The notes below the pieces were generated by a model. It saw only the letters and a list, made by a program, of their open reading frames with translations. It was not told the DNA's origin and made no database searches. A program made the position numbers and the translations under genes. A stretch of DNA of 64,000 nucleotides. It comes from CAYURP01 sp964447175 (GTDB lineage: Bacteria > Zixibacteria > MSB-5A5 > SM23-73-2). Shown one piece after another: positions 1-7,242 of the stretch (position 1 is its first letter; every line of letters starts with the position of its first letter). The DNA is taken from assembly GCA_964447175.1 (NCBI GenBank), contig CAYURP010000010.1:7149-71148 (forward strand), given 5' to 3'.

Positions 1-191
1 TCACTGTCTTCCTCTCGGATGTCAAGGAATGGTTTGATTCGCATATTGTGGATGGGGGAGTGAATGGGATTGCTTATGTTTTCAAGGTAATCAGCTCCGG
101 GATCAGAAAAATTCAAACCGGACAGCTGCAAAACTATGCTCTAATAATATTTTTCGGAATAGTTATAATTATGCTTTTAAAGTTCTCTTAG
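1..191 (+). CDS. nuoL: NADH-quinone oxidoreductase subunit L, C-terminal end (partial)
   Basis: The reading frame is open from base 3 to the TAG at 189-191 and gives the last 62 residues of a NuoL subunit; the rest lies outside the window. The stretch 'FDSHIVDGGVNGIAY' followed by an 'IQTGQLQNYA' segment and a final hydrophobic helix is characteristic of the NuoL C-terminus (lateral helix end and last transmembrane segment). NuoL is the distal proton-pumping, antiporter-like membrane subunit of respiratory complex I. It is followed after 27 bases by nuoM, the conserved nuoL-M-N order. Confidence 0.9.
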   Translation, partial: TVFLSDVKEWFDSHIVDGGVNGIAYVFKVISSGIRKIQTGQLQNYALIIFFGIVIIMLLKFS

Positions 192-218
192 TCGAGAATT
201 AAGGAGGAAAATATCATC

Positions 219-1688
219 ATGAACTTTCCAATTCTAACCTACCTTATCTTTTTACCATTTGTGGGAATGATTTTGGTATTGCTCCAGAAAAGCGAGAATT
301 TCAATGCCATCAGGTGGACCGCTGCTCTTTTTACCTTTATTCCTTTGATATTATCGTTTTTCCTGGTGGCAAATTATGATGGCTCCACCTCCCAGATGCA
401 GTTTCTGGAACATCACGAATGGATACCTTCCCTGGGAGTAAGCTATCACCTGGGTGCTGATGGACTTTCAGTGCCCATGCTCTTTTTAACCGCCCTTCTG
501 GGATTCGTATCGATTATCGCCTCATTTAACATCACCAGCCGGGTTAAGGAATATTTCGCCTTCTTCCTTTTGCTGGTAACCGGAATGATGGGTGTTTTTG
601 CGGCGTTAGATTTCTTCCTGTTCTATATTTTCTGGGAAGTTATGCTGGTTCCCATGTATTTTCTTATAGGGATCTGGGGTGGACCCCGGAGGGAGTACGC
701 TGCAATTAAGTTCTTCCTGTACACCCTCTTCGGGTCTGTATTTATGCTGGTGGGGATTTTAGCTTTGTACTTCACGGTAGAGCCGCATACCTTGAACATG
801 ATGGAGCTTATTCAGAGGGCACCCTCTTTGACCCGGGGCTTTCAGATCATCGTCTATGTGGCATTCTTCCTGGCTTTTGCCATCAAGGTTCCTATCTTTC
901 CGTTTCATACATGGTTGCCGGACGCTCACGTGGAAGCGCCCACTGCGGTATCGGTTATCCTGGCTGGAATCCTGTTGAAAATGGGACTTTATGGTCTTCT
1001 GCGGATTAGTTACCCCATGTTTCCTGAGGGCGCCATCTACTTCGCCGTGCCCTTAGCTATCCTGGGAGTGATCAATATTGTTTATGGGGCTCTGGTCTGC
1101 ATGGCTCAAAAGGATTTGAAAAAGCTGGTGGCTTATTCCTCGGTGTCCCATATGGGTTATTGCGTTTTAGGGATTGCTGCAGCCACGGTTACCGGAATAT
1201 CCGGCTGCGTTTTCCAGATGGTCTCCCACGGTCTGATCACCGGAGCCTTGTTCCTTCTGGTGGGAGTACTGTATGATCGAGCTCACACCCGGGAAATCGG
1301 AGCATTTGGAGGTTTGTGGGTTAAACTACCAGTCTATTCCGGGGTGATGATCCTTTTCTGTTTGGGGTCATTAGGCTTGCCCGGCTTATCCGGATTTATC
1401 TCCGAATTTATGGTGTTCATTGGATCCTTCCCGGTTTTCAAGGTGTTGGTAGGCATAGCGGTTCTGGGAGTGGTGATAACCGCAGGGTACTTCCTGAGAA
1501 TGATCCAGACCATGTTTCTGGGGCAATTCAATACCAAATGGGAAGCCCTGACCGAAATATCCGGAAGGGAGCTTTTCACTGTGACACCTTTAGCCATATT
1601 GATGATTGCCATTGGCGTTTATCCTTCACCTCTGGCAAATATGATCCAGGCAACCATCCAGAACATAGTTCACATAGTATCAGGATAA
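219..1688 (+). CDS. nuoM: NADH-quinone oxidoreductase subunit M
   Basis: NuoM is an antiporter-like, proton-translocating membrane subunit of complex I. The 489 residues match the family's usual length and form about 14 membrane helices. Visible family signatures include the membrane Glu in 'FYIFWEVMLVPMYFLIGIWGG', the 'FHTWLPDAHVEAPTAVSVILA' region (helices 7-8) with the discontinuous-helix Pro, and the helix-8/9 Lys region 'AQKDLKKLVAYSSVSHMG'. The ATG is preceded by AAGGAGG with good spacing (aattaaggaggaaaatatcatcATG). It lies in the complex I operon between nuoL and nuoN. No odd features. Confidence 0.97.
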   Translation: MNFPILTYLIFLPFVGMILVLLQKSENFNAIRWTAALFTFIPLILSFFLVANYDGSTSQMQFLEHHEWIPSLGVSYHLGADGLSVPMLFLTALLGFVSIIASFNITSRVKEYFAFFLLLVTGMMGVFAALDFFLFYIFWEVMLVPMYFLIGIWGGPRREYAAIKFFLYTLFGSVFMLVGILALYFTVEPHTLNMMELIQRAPSLTRGFQIIVYVAFFLAFAIKVPIFPFHTWLPDAHVEAPTAVSVILAGILLKMGLYGLLRISYPMFPEGAIYFAVPLAILGVINIVYGALVCMAQKDLKKLVAYSSVSHMGYCVLGIAAATVTGISGCVFQMVSHGLITGALFLLVGVLYDRAHTREIGAFGGLWVKLPVYSGVMILFCLGSLGLPGLSGFISEFMVFIGSFPVFKVLVGIAVLGVVITAGYFLRMIQTMFLGQFNTKWEALTEISGRELFTVTPLAILMIAIGVYPSPLANMIQATIQNIVHIVSG

Positions 1689-1709
1689 TTATGAGATTTT
1701 TCGCTTTAA

Positions 1710-1741
1710 ACTCTTTACTCTTCACTCTCCACTCTAAACTT
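1710..1741. repeat. Degenerate heptanucleotide repeat, ACTCTNN x4
   Basis: Four successive seven-base units beginning ACTCT (ending TT, TC, CC, AA) fill most of the nuoM-nuoN gap. The same unit recurs about ten times at 27494-27553. Seen directly in the sequence. Confidence 0.75.
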
Positions 1742-1755
1742 CCTGGGAGGTGGGT

Positions 1756-3195
1756 TTGAATTATAAACTTCTCATTCCTGAGGTCTTCCTTTTCCTCTGG
1801 GCCATCTTTATCTTTGTATTGGACTTCTTTTTAAGAAAAGAGAATAAACATAATTTAGGATATATCTGTGTTTTAGGTATCGGGATAACTCTGGTTTTAA
1901 CCTTTGTTTCGGAAAAGGGGAGCCTTTTCGGGCAGATGTTTTTGGCTGATGATTTCAGCTTCTTTTTCAAATTGATCTTTTTGGTTTCCGCTTTTTTAGC
2001 TATTTTATCCTCTGTTGATTTCGTAAAGAGGATTGAAAAATATCGGGGCGAATACTTCGGCTTGATACTTCTCTCCACCCTGGGGATGATGTTTCTGGCA
2101 TCGGCAGGTGAGCTTTTATCACTTTATGTGGCGCTGGAGCTTACCACCATTCCTCTTTTCGTCTTAGCTGCATATCTGAAGGATAATTACAGATCATCAG
2201 AGGCTGGGTTGAAATATATGATTCTGGGTGCTATTTCCTCTGCCATTTTGCTTTACGGTATCAGTTTGATCTATGGAGTTTCCGGAACAACTGACCTGCA
2301 AGTTATCAAAAGCAATTTAATTCATGATTTTATGGATTTCGGCAAGGCGGGACCGGCGTTGTTTCTGGGGCTCATTTTCATGATAGCCGGCTTCGGATTC
2401 AAATTGGCTCTGGTTCCTTTTCATATGTGGGCGCCGGACGTATACCAGGGTGCACCCACACCCATTACCGCTTATCTTTCCGTAGCATCCAAAGCGGCTG
2501 GTTTGGCAGCTTTTGTCAGGGTTTTCATTCAAACCTTCGTGATCTATCAGTACGATTGGGTTATCATCGTCTATGTCCTGGCTGTTTTGGGCATGGTTCT
2601 GGGAAACATAATCGCCTTGCTTCAAACGGACATCAAAAGAATGCTGGCTTACTCCAGCATAGCTCAGGTGGGCTATATTCTGATCGGGATGATTGCCACG
2701 TCTGAACGCGGAATCTCAGCTTTAGCTTTTTACACCTTTGCCTACCTTTTCGCCAATATGGGAGCTTTCATTGTGGCCATAACCTTCAGCAACTCCACCG
2801 GATCGGATGAGATCAAAGACTATGCCGATTTGTCCCGACGTTCGCCTCTTCTGGCTATTTTAATGACCATATTCCTTTTATCTTTGGTTGGGATTCCTCC
2901 GTTAGTCGGATTTGTTGGAAAGTATTTTCTTTTTGCCTCGGCCATTGAGCAAGGTTATGTGGGGATAGTGGTGATTGCAGTTCTGACCAGCGTCATCTCC
3001 TTATACTATTATATGGGTGTGGTAAGGGAGATGTATTTTCACAGAAAAGAAGTGCAAAACCAGGTAAAAATAGCAGTCCCCTTTGGTTTGAAATTAGCCC
3101 TTTTAATTTCGTTTTTAGGAGTGATAATTTTAGGACTTTACCCCAACCCCATTATAAAAGCTGCCACCTTAGCCGCCATGGTCTTCCGTTTTTAA
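1756..3195 (+). CDS. nuoN: NADH-quinone oxidoreductase subunit N
   Basis: NuoN is the third antiporter-like subunit of complex I. The protein (479 residues from this start) is fully hydrophobic and has the family hallmarks 'LVPFHMWAPDVYQGAPTPITAYLSVASKAAG' (broken into helix 7/8) and 'LQTDIKRMLAYSSIAQVGYILIG'. The start is not ATG: GTG at 1750 overlaps the Shine-Dalgarno GGGAGG (1745-1750), whereas TTG at 1756 sits five bases after it and gives the natural N-terminus MNYKLLIPEVF, so TTG is preferred. The last gene of the operon; no obvious terminator hairpin follows, only repeat DNA. Confidence 0.93.
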   Translation: MNYKLLIPEVFLFLWAIFIFVLDFFLRKENKHNLGYICVLGIGITLVLTFVSEKGSLFGQMFLADDFSFFFKLIFLVSAFLAILSSVDFVKRIEKYRGEYFGLILLSTLGMMFLASAGELLSLYVALELTTIPLFVLAAYLKDNYRSSEAGLKYMILGAISSAILLYGISLIYGVSGTTDLQVIKSNLIHDFMDFGKAGPALFLGLIFMIAGFGFKLALVPFHMWAPDVYQGAPTPITAYLSVASKAAGLAAFVRVFIQTFVIYQYDWVIIVYVLAVLGMVLGNIIALLQTDIKRMLAYSSIAQVGYILIGMIATSERGISALAFYTFAYLFANMGAFIVAITFSNSTGSDEIKDYADLSRRSPLLAILMTIFLLSLVGIPPLVGFVGKYFLFASAIEQGYVGIVVIAVLTSVISLYYYMGVVREMYFHRKEVQNQVKIAVPFGLKLALLISFLGVIILGLYPNPIIKAATLAAMVFRF

Positions 3196-3274
3196 TCTTT
3201 CATAACATCTAAGTTATTTTGATTTTTTTAAATTATCTTTTGGGGTTTCAGTTAATAAGGGAGCTCCCAAGAAG

Positions 3275-3312
3275 TGTGAAATATGGTCGGGCAAGGTGCC
3301 CGACCTACGAAA
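3275..3312 (-). repeat. REP-type hairpin, GTAG foot (family D, copy 1)
   Basis: On the minus strand GTAG is followed directly by the stem GTCGGGC, loop, GCCCGAC. A second copy in the other orientation, sharing about 35 bases including outer 'gtgaaat', lies at 24745-24782. Confidence 0.75.
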
Positions 3313-3360
3313 GGACTTAATTAATTGTCTTATTGGGAGGTGTCCGTAAAATAATGTTTT

Positions 3361-3480
3361 GACAAGTGGCGGAAGCCACTGGTCTACCCTGCGTCATTGC
3401 GAGCCCGAAGGGCGTGGCAATCCCCTGAACCGGGTAGCCCTTCTCAATATCCTGCGGACTGGCTTCTGTTAGAGGGAATT
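3361..3480. repeat. Long intergenic repeat E, copy 1, containing a GTAG-foot hairpin
   Basis: About 120 bases that recur inverted at 24818-24953. It contains, on the minus strand, GTAG plus the stem ACCAGTGGC/GCCACTTGT, then the blocks 'GAAGGGCGTGGCAATCCC' and 'CAATATCCTGCGGACTGG' shared with copy 2. The GAAGGGCGTGGCAATCC block resembles 'ATTGCGAG...GCAATC' intergenic repeats known from many environmental bacterial genomes. No gene is supported in 3196-3624. Confidence 0.7.
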
Positions 3481-3624
3481 TTCTTTTTGAAAAGTCTTGA
3501 CAAAAAGATTTTAAATGATAGTTTATGACAGACAAAAGGCAAAAATGCTGTGATTGTTCAAATAAGGAGAAGATAAAGAAAGTAGATATAGTAAATTTTT
3601 GACCGAATAGACACAGATAAATAT

Positions 3625-3697
3625 GGCGCTATCGTCTAGTGGCCTAGGACAGGTGGTTCTCAGCCATCAGACCGGGGTTCGACTCCCCGTAGCGCTA
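3625..3697 (+). tRNA. tRNA-Glu, anticodon CTC
   Basis: A full cloverleaf can be folded: acceptor GGCGCTA (3625-3631) with TAGCGCT (3690-3696), closed by a G-U pair; D arm GTC/GAC around tagtggcctag; anticodon stem GGTGG/CCATC; loop TTCTCAG with anticodon CTC at 3659-3661; four-base variable region; T arm CGGGG-TTCGACT-CCCCG; discriminator A. 3' CCA is not encoded, so it must be added by tRNA nucleotidyltransferase. The D-arm sequence GTCTAGTGGCCTAGGAC is typical of tRNA-Glu. It would read GAG codons. Confidence 0.95.
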
Positions 3698-3890
3698 TTT
3701 TTTTAATTCCCTCATTTCTTAACTGAACTTACTTTAATCAGTTAAATCAGAGTAATTTGAAAATTATTTCTACTTCATTAATAATTTACTCATCCGTTTT
3801 ATTTGTCAATAAAACCGCAAATGGTTTTTCTGTTTCAACATCATATAAATCCTTCAATAAAAAATTTAGTCATCAGAAGCAAAAAAAAGC

Positions 3891-3918
3891 TTGACAAATT
3901 TGAAAACATAATTATATT
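3891..3918 (+). promoter_or_regulatory. Sigma-70-type promoter of the RiPP locus
   Basis: TTGACA at 3891-3896 and TATATT at 3913-3918 with a 16-base spacer. It is the only good promoter seen between the tRNA and the radical SAM gene, so transcription of 4001-5940 probably begins near 3925. Prediction from sequence only. Confidence 0.55.
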
Positions 3919-4000
3919 GTTATTGAAAGAGGGGGTTATTTTTATTGGAAATTTTCACAGTTTTATAAAATCGCTTGGTATCCAGAAAGGGGAGGCAAAA

Positions 4001-4054
4001 ATGATTGATTCTAATCAGACGAGTTATTTTAACTTGATATTTAATCAGGATTAG
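4001..4054 (+). CDS. Putative 17-residue micropeptide upstream of the RiPP precursor
   Basis: ATG at 4001 lies seven bases after a strong Shine-Dalgarno (AAGGGGAGG, 3988-3995) and is followed by 17 codons and TAG: MIDSNQTSYFNLIFNQD. The same frame is open upstream to 3803, but no start with a ribosome site exists there, so only the short form is plausible. It lacks cysteine and resembles no family I know. It could be a leader peptide controlling the downstream genes, a second modified peptide, or chance. It is about 75 bases downstream of the predicted promoter. Confidence 0.3.
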   Translation: MIDSNQTSYFNLIFNQD

Positions 4055-4172
4055 ATTATGGAAAGGGGGTGTCAAAGGTAAACTGGAAGTTTACATCTCA
4101 AGAGCTAATTAATATAAGAAGCTTCAAAGGGAGGTTAATTCTATTGTCTTTTAGATGAAACAGAAGCATTTC

Positions 4173-4444
4173 CCCGGCTGCCGATTTCTGTAACTATTTT
4201 ATTAGAAGGGGGGTGATTATATGTTTGATGAGGTTTTTGGTGGGATAAATTTCGGAGCCCATATCGACAAGAAAAAATGCCCCTGCGGCTGCACCTGTTT
4301 ATGCTGGAACGGGGAGGAGGAGCGGGTCTCCAATACCAACAGCAGAACCTCTATTGTTTATGGTGCTGAGGTTGCTGTGGAGCCAGCACTTAGTTAGTTA
4401 AATTTCTTTTTAAAATTTCTGCTACAGATAAATCGGCAGCCGGG
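4173..4444. repeat. Perfect 15-bp inverted repeat bracketing the precursor gene
   Basis: Left arm CCCGGCTGCCGATTT at 4173-4187; right arm, its exact reverse complement, at 4430-4444. With a two-base offset the match continues for about seven more bases (CTGTAAC against the complement of GCTACAG). The arms lie 33 bases before the precursor ATG and about 20 bases before the maturase ATG. No repeat family elsewhere in the window matches them. Confidence 0.85.
4221..4397 (+). CDS. Cys-rich RiPP precursor peptide (CxCxCxCxC)
   Basis: A 58-residue peptide with an excellent ribosome site (AAGGGGGG, eight bases before ATG). Layout: 19-residue N-terminal region ending in KKK (probable leader), then CPCGCTCLCW with cysteines at 20, 22, 24, 26 and 28, then a polar region rich in Asn, Ser and Thr ('SNTNSRTS') and a non-polar tail. 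The next gene, 67 bases on, is a radical SAM/SPASM enzyme of the peptide-maturase type. This is the standard pairing for thioether-bridged (sactipeptide/ranthipeptide-like) RiPPs. The alternating cysteine spacing is unlike the Cys-x3-Cys or Cys-x2-Cys spacing of the better known families. Chemistry of the product is inference; the gene call rests on start signal, cysteine block and partner. Too short for standard ORF cut-offs. Confidence 0.75.
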   Translation: MFDEVFGGINFGAHIDKKKCPCGCTCLCWNGEEERVSNTNSRTSIVYGAEVAVEPALS

Positions 4445-4464
4445 TTAATCAAAAAGGAGGGTAT

Positions 4465-5940
4465 ATGAACAGGGGAAAACCTTTTTACCTAAAATTCTCG
4501 ACCAAAAGATATAAATACGTCTACGATACAATCACCAATAAGATATTCCGGGTGGATAATCTGGTCTACAAAATACTGGATGATTTTTTTGTTTTGTCCA
4601 GGGAGGAACTTATGCGGAAATACTCACCGACTCACTCCATATCCCAGATAGAATCCGCAAGGGAAAAGATATCAGAAAAAGTGAAAAAAGAGGGTTGTTT
4701 CTTTCCCAAAAAGACCATAGAAATGAAGCTCCCCATGGAGGAGGAGAAACTATTTTCTTTTTATGAGGGGGATTTGGAGGACTTGATTTTAAACGTTACC
4801 GAGCAGTGCAACATGAGATGTAAATACTGTTCCTTTTCCGGAGCTTATTTTTACGAGAGGAATCATCAGGATAACTCTATGAGTTTCGAGATGGCAAAAA
4901 AGGTAGTGGATTTTTTCCGGACCCACAGCCGAAAAAGGGAAAAGGTGTATTACACCTTCTATGGTGGTGAACCATTCTTGAGCTTCCCATTGATAAAGAA
5001 GGTTGTTGATTATGTTAAATCAACTGAGAGAGACAGGCAAGTCTACTTTGGAACTACCACTAACGGAACGCTGTTAAAAGATGATTTAATAGATTTCCTG
5101 ATAGAGAACAAATTTTTGCTGACTGTTAGTCTTAACGGGCCGGAGCAGGTTCACGATCACTATCGGATCTTTGCTAATGGTAATCCTACCTTCAACACCA
5201 TTATCAATAATTTGAAAAGAATTAGAGACACAGACGAGCATTATTACAACCGGAACATGGCATTTAACGCGACAATTTGTCCGCCCTACGATTTGGCTGG
5301 GCTTATGAACTTCTTTGAAACATATGATTTGACTAAAAGCCATCCAATACGCACCAACTTTGTGGAGCCAAATGATACCAGCTTTTTTAGCCAATTTGAT
5401 CAAAAAGATCTGGACCTGGCAGATGGGTGGAAGGAGTTGAATGCCCTCTATATAGAGAAGATAGCAAAAGGCGAAAGAGTGAATGGTTTTATCAGCTCGT
5501 TTTTCGAAAAAGGAATGATGAGACTTTACCAAAGGCCTATGCTGAACCTGAATGGAGAGATTCATTTAACGGGAATGTGTACTCCGGGTGTGAGAAGACT
5601 CTTTGTCAGCCCGGAGGGGAAATTTCATATCTGCGAGAAAATAGGGTACCATTTACCCATAGGGGACGTGGAATCAGGATTTGATTTTGAGCGGATTCGC
5701 TCTCTTCTGAACAGGTTTATCTCCATAAGTCAAAGGGATTGCACCCAGTGCTGGGCTATGAGGTTATGCTCAGCCTGCTTTTCTCATGCCAAGAAAAACA
5801 ACCAGCTGGATGAGAAAAGAAAAAAAGATTACTGCCCGGTGGAGAAAAATCACTTGAAATCCCTTTTGATTACCTATTGTTCCATACTGGAACAAAATCC
5901 AAAGGCTTTTTCTTTTCTGGATAATGCGGTGTTCGAGTAG
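4465..5940 (+). CDS. Radical SAM/SPASM peptide maturase
   Basis: A 491-residue enzyme predicted to install radical-generated crosslinks in the upstream cysteine-rich peptide. The N-terminal ~100 residues (beta-rich, 'YKYVYDTITNKIFRVDN') are the usual position of a precursor-recognition region. The radical SAM motif CNMRCKYC supplies C115, C119 and C122 for the SAM-binding [4Fe-4S] cluster, and YGGEPF at 166-171 is the GGE(P) motif. The SPASM region has seven cysteines (372, 390, 426, 429, 435, 438, 457), enough for two auxiliary clusters in the CX2CX5CX2C pattern. Ribosome site AAGGAGGG is strong. No transporter, peptidase or immunity gene follows; the next gene is a transposase. Family resemblance is to the SPASM thioether-forming maturases; the exact subfamily is not assignable by eye. 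Confidence 0.9.
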   Translation: MNRGKPFYLKFSTKRYKYVYDTITNKIFRVDNLVYKILDDFFVLSREELMRKYSPTHSISQIESAREKISEKVKKEGCFFPKKTIEMKLPMEEEKLFSFYEGDLEDLILNVTEQCNMRCKYCSFSGAYFYERNHQDNSMSFEMAKKVVDFFRTHSRKREKVYYTFYGGEPFLSFPLIKKVVDYVKSTERDRQVYFGTTTNGTLLKDDLIDFLIENKFLLTVSLNGPEQVHDHYRIFANGNPTFNTIINNLKRIRDTDEHYYNRNMAFNATICPPYDLAGLMNFFETYDLTKSHPIRTNFVEPNDTSFFSQFDQKDLDLADGWKELNALYIEKIAKGERVNGFISSFFEKGMMRLYQRPMLNLNGEIHLTGMCTPGVRRLFVSPEGKFHICEKIGYHLPIGDVESGFDFERIRSLLNRFISISQRDCTQCWAMRLCSACFSHAKKNNQLDEKRKKDYCPVEKNHLKSLLITYCSILEQNPKAFSFLDNAVFE

Positions 5941-6007
5941 TCATAATTAGCGTAGTTTTCTTCTTATGTAAATTATATTATTATTGAAGGGATTATTGAC
6001 ACTATGT

Positions 6008-6053
6008 TGTGTCGGGTCTTGCTCATGGTTTGCCATGAGTGTGACCTGACACA
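6008..6053 (+). repeat. REP hairpin family A, copy 1 (left flank of the transposase)
   Basis: Stem TGTGTCGGGTC ... GACCTGACACA, foot GTTG on the plus strand, inner palindrome CTCATGG/CCATGAG. Inverted relative to copy 2 at 6569-6608. Confidence 0.85.
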
Positions 6054-6066
6054 CATACAATGAGAT

Positions 6067-6549
6067 ATGGGCTTACGTTTTCCGCAACAGAAGTGTGGAA
6101 CCTGCTTCTTTGTTACTACGACTTTTAAAAAGTGGGCTGATTTGGGGAACATCCCGGGGCTCTACTTTGCTCTTGCCGAGTCTTTAGTTTTTTGTGCCAA
6201 AAAGTACAGTGCCTTGATTGCTGGTTATGTGCTGATGCCAACCCACATCCATCTGCTGATTTTCATCGAAGGATCGAAACTGTCAGGGTTTATGCGTGAT
6301 TTCAAGAAATTCATTGCCCAGAAGGTGATTAAAGATCTTAAAGGAAATATTTCAGGTGTGTGGATGCCAAGATATGACAAGGTGGTGATTTATAGTGACA
6401 TCGTTCTTCGTGAAAAATTGAATTACATTCACCATAATCCTGTCAAGAGTGGGTTGGTGCAAAATGCAGAGGATTGGCAGTGGTCAAGTGCTCGGGATTA
6501 TACTACGGACACTAAGGGAGTGATACCAGTTTGGAAGGATTGGGCGTAA
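6067..6549 (+). CDS. REP-associated tyrosine transposase (RAYT, Y1/IS200-like)
   Basis: A 160-residue single-domain Y1 HUH nuclease. The metal-binding HUH motif is in 'LMPTHIHLLI' (residues ~57-66), and the catalytic tyrosine is in 'LNYIHHNPVKSGLV', the C-terminal signature of REP-associated transposases rather than true IS200. RAYTs cut and join single-stranded REP hairpins and are thought to spread REPs; they are usually single-copy and not self-mobilising. The gene is bracketed within 15-20 bases by two inverted copies of one hairpin family (6008-6053 and 6569-6608), the REPtron arrangement. N-terminal and active-site motifs are intact, so it is probably functional. Slightly shorter than many RAYTs. 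Confidence 0.9.
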   Translation: MGLRFPQQKCGTCFFVTTTFKKWADLGNIPGLYFALAESLVFCAKKYSALIAGYVLMPTHIHLLIFIEGSKLSGFMRDFKKFIAQKVIKDLKGNISGVWMPRYDKVVIYSDIVLREKLNYIHHNPVKSGLVQNAEDWQWSSARDYTTDTKGVIPVWKDWA

Positions 6550-6568
6550 TCCTAGAGGCTTACAAAGG

Positions 6569-6608
6569 CTGTCAGGTCACACCCGCTAAAGCGGCCAAGA
6601 CCTGACAG
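6569..6608 (-). repeat. REP hairpin family A, copy 2 (right flank of the transposase)
   Basis: CTGTCAGGTC ... GACCTGACAG with the inner palindrome CCGC/GCGG. Read on the minus strand the foot is GTTC. Inverted relative to copy 1. Confidence 0.85.
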
Positions 6609-6664
6609 AACAAAGAATCCAAGTAGAATAAATACATTTGCCATAAGTTGAAGTAATTTATTTG

Positions 6665-6692
6665 TTGACTTGTGTTTGCTATTTCGTATAAT
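6665..6692 (+). promoter_or_regulatory. Promoter of the tmRNA gene
   Basis: TTGACT at 6665-6670, 16-base spacer, perfect TATAAT at 6687-6692; start expected near 6699, 38 bases before the mature tmRNA. Confidence 0.8.
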
Positions 6693-6698
6693 TTAAGA

Positions 6699-6723
6699 GG
6701 ATTAACTTAAGGAGAGTTAATCC
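6699..6723 (+). other. Hairpin in the tmRNA 5' leader
   Basis: Perfect nine-base inverted repeat GGATTAACT / AGTTAATCC separated by seven bases, placed exactly between the predicted transcription start and the mature 5' end. Probably structures the precursor for RNase P processing; that role is inference. Confidence 0.5.
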
Positions 6724-6736
6724 ATAGTTGATACCT

Positions 6737-7099
6737 GGGGGCGAATTGGATTCGACGGGGATGATGGGAAAAGATCAGCATGCCGAGGTACCCAGTTCCC
6801 TCGTTAAACCATTGGGAAAACAAAATAAGTGCAAACGATTATTCGTATGCGCTGGCAGCCTAATTAAATTAGGCAGCTCGTCTTACCTGGGTTTTCCTGT
6901 TGATCCAGGATAAGGCGTCGGCTTAAACAGGATAGCTTGACCTTTATCCTGAGGAGGTCGGGCGAAACTTAATCGGGATAGCCCAAGGTAAAACCTGCTT
7001 GCCGGTGTTCCCTTGAGCGAATAAATAAAAGACAGGCTAAGCATGTAGACGGTCTTTGGTTGTTATCTTCGGACGCGGGTTCAATTCCCGCCGCCTCCA
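6737..7099 (+). ncRNA. ssrA: tmRNA (transfer-messenger RNA)
   Basis: tmRNA rescues ribosomes stalled on broken messages and tags the nascent protein for proteolysis. The 5' end GGGGGCG pairs with CGCCTCC at the 3' end to form the alanine-type acceptor stem, followed by the conserved 'aattggattcgacgggg'. The 3' T arm is 'gcgggttcaattcccgc'. The tag reading frame is at 6831-6863 and encodes ANDYSYALAA then TAA; with the charged alanine the tag is A-ANDYSYALAA. The YALAA end is the classic ClpXP/SspB-type degron. One-piece gene, 363 nt, no encoded CCA. A short ORF spanning the 5' half is only the RNA itself. Confidence 0.97.
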
Positions 7100-7100
7100 C

Positions 7101-7146
7101 TTTTTTTAGTTTTTGGCTGTTAGTTGTTGGTTTTTAGAAAAAACTA
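7101..7146. repeat. Repeat H copy 1 (degenerate heptad, AAAAACY/AACAACT type)
   Basis: The minus strand reads as seven-base units AAAAACC-AACAACT-AACAGCC-AAAAACT between runs of T. Near-identical copies at 12241-12277 and 15155-15198. Confidence 0.7.
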
Positions 7147-7173
7147 CCAGGGAGCAAGTTCTCTTCTTTATTA

Positions 7174-7211
7174 TGTCAGATCAAACCCGCAAGGGTGGGC
7201 AAGACCTGACA
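7174..7211 (-). repeat. REP hairpin family A, copy 3
   Basis: TGTCAGATC ... GACCTGACA followed by the usual AACAAGAA tail; on the minus strand the foot is GTTT. Confidence 0.75.
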
Positions 7212-7242
7212 AAACAAGAAACAGAAGTTAGATGAAGAATCA

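Noticed and set aside
3317..3535. A 72-codon reading frame on the minus strand
   Set aside because: It lies wholly inside repeat E, which recurs at 24818-24953 without this frame, and has no ribosome site.
3803..4054. An 83-codon frame ahead of the RiPP precursor
   Set aside because: Its upper part overlaps the promoter and has no start signal; only the last 17 codons, after a strong ribosome site, are kept as a possible micropeptide.
3625..7099. Genomic island between tRNA-Glu and tmRNA
   Set aside because: Both are typical integration sites, but no duplicated tRNA/tmRNA 3' end, integrase or att repeat is visible in between.
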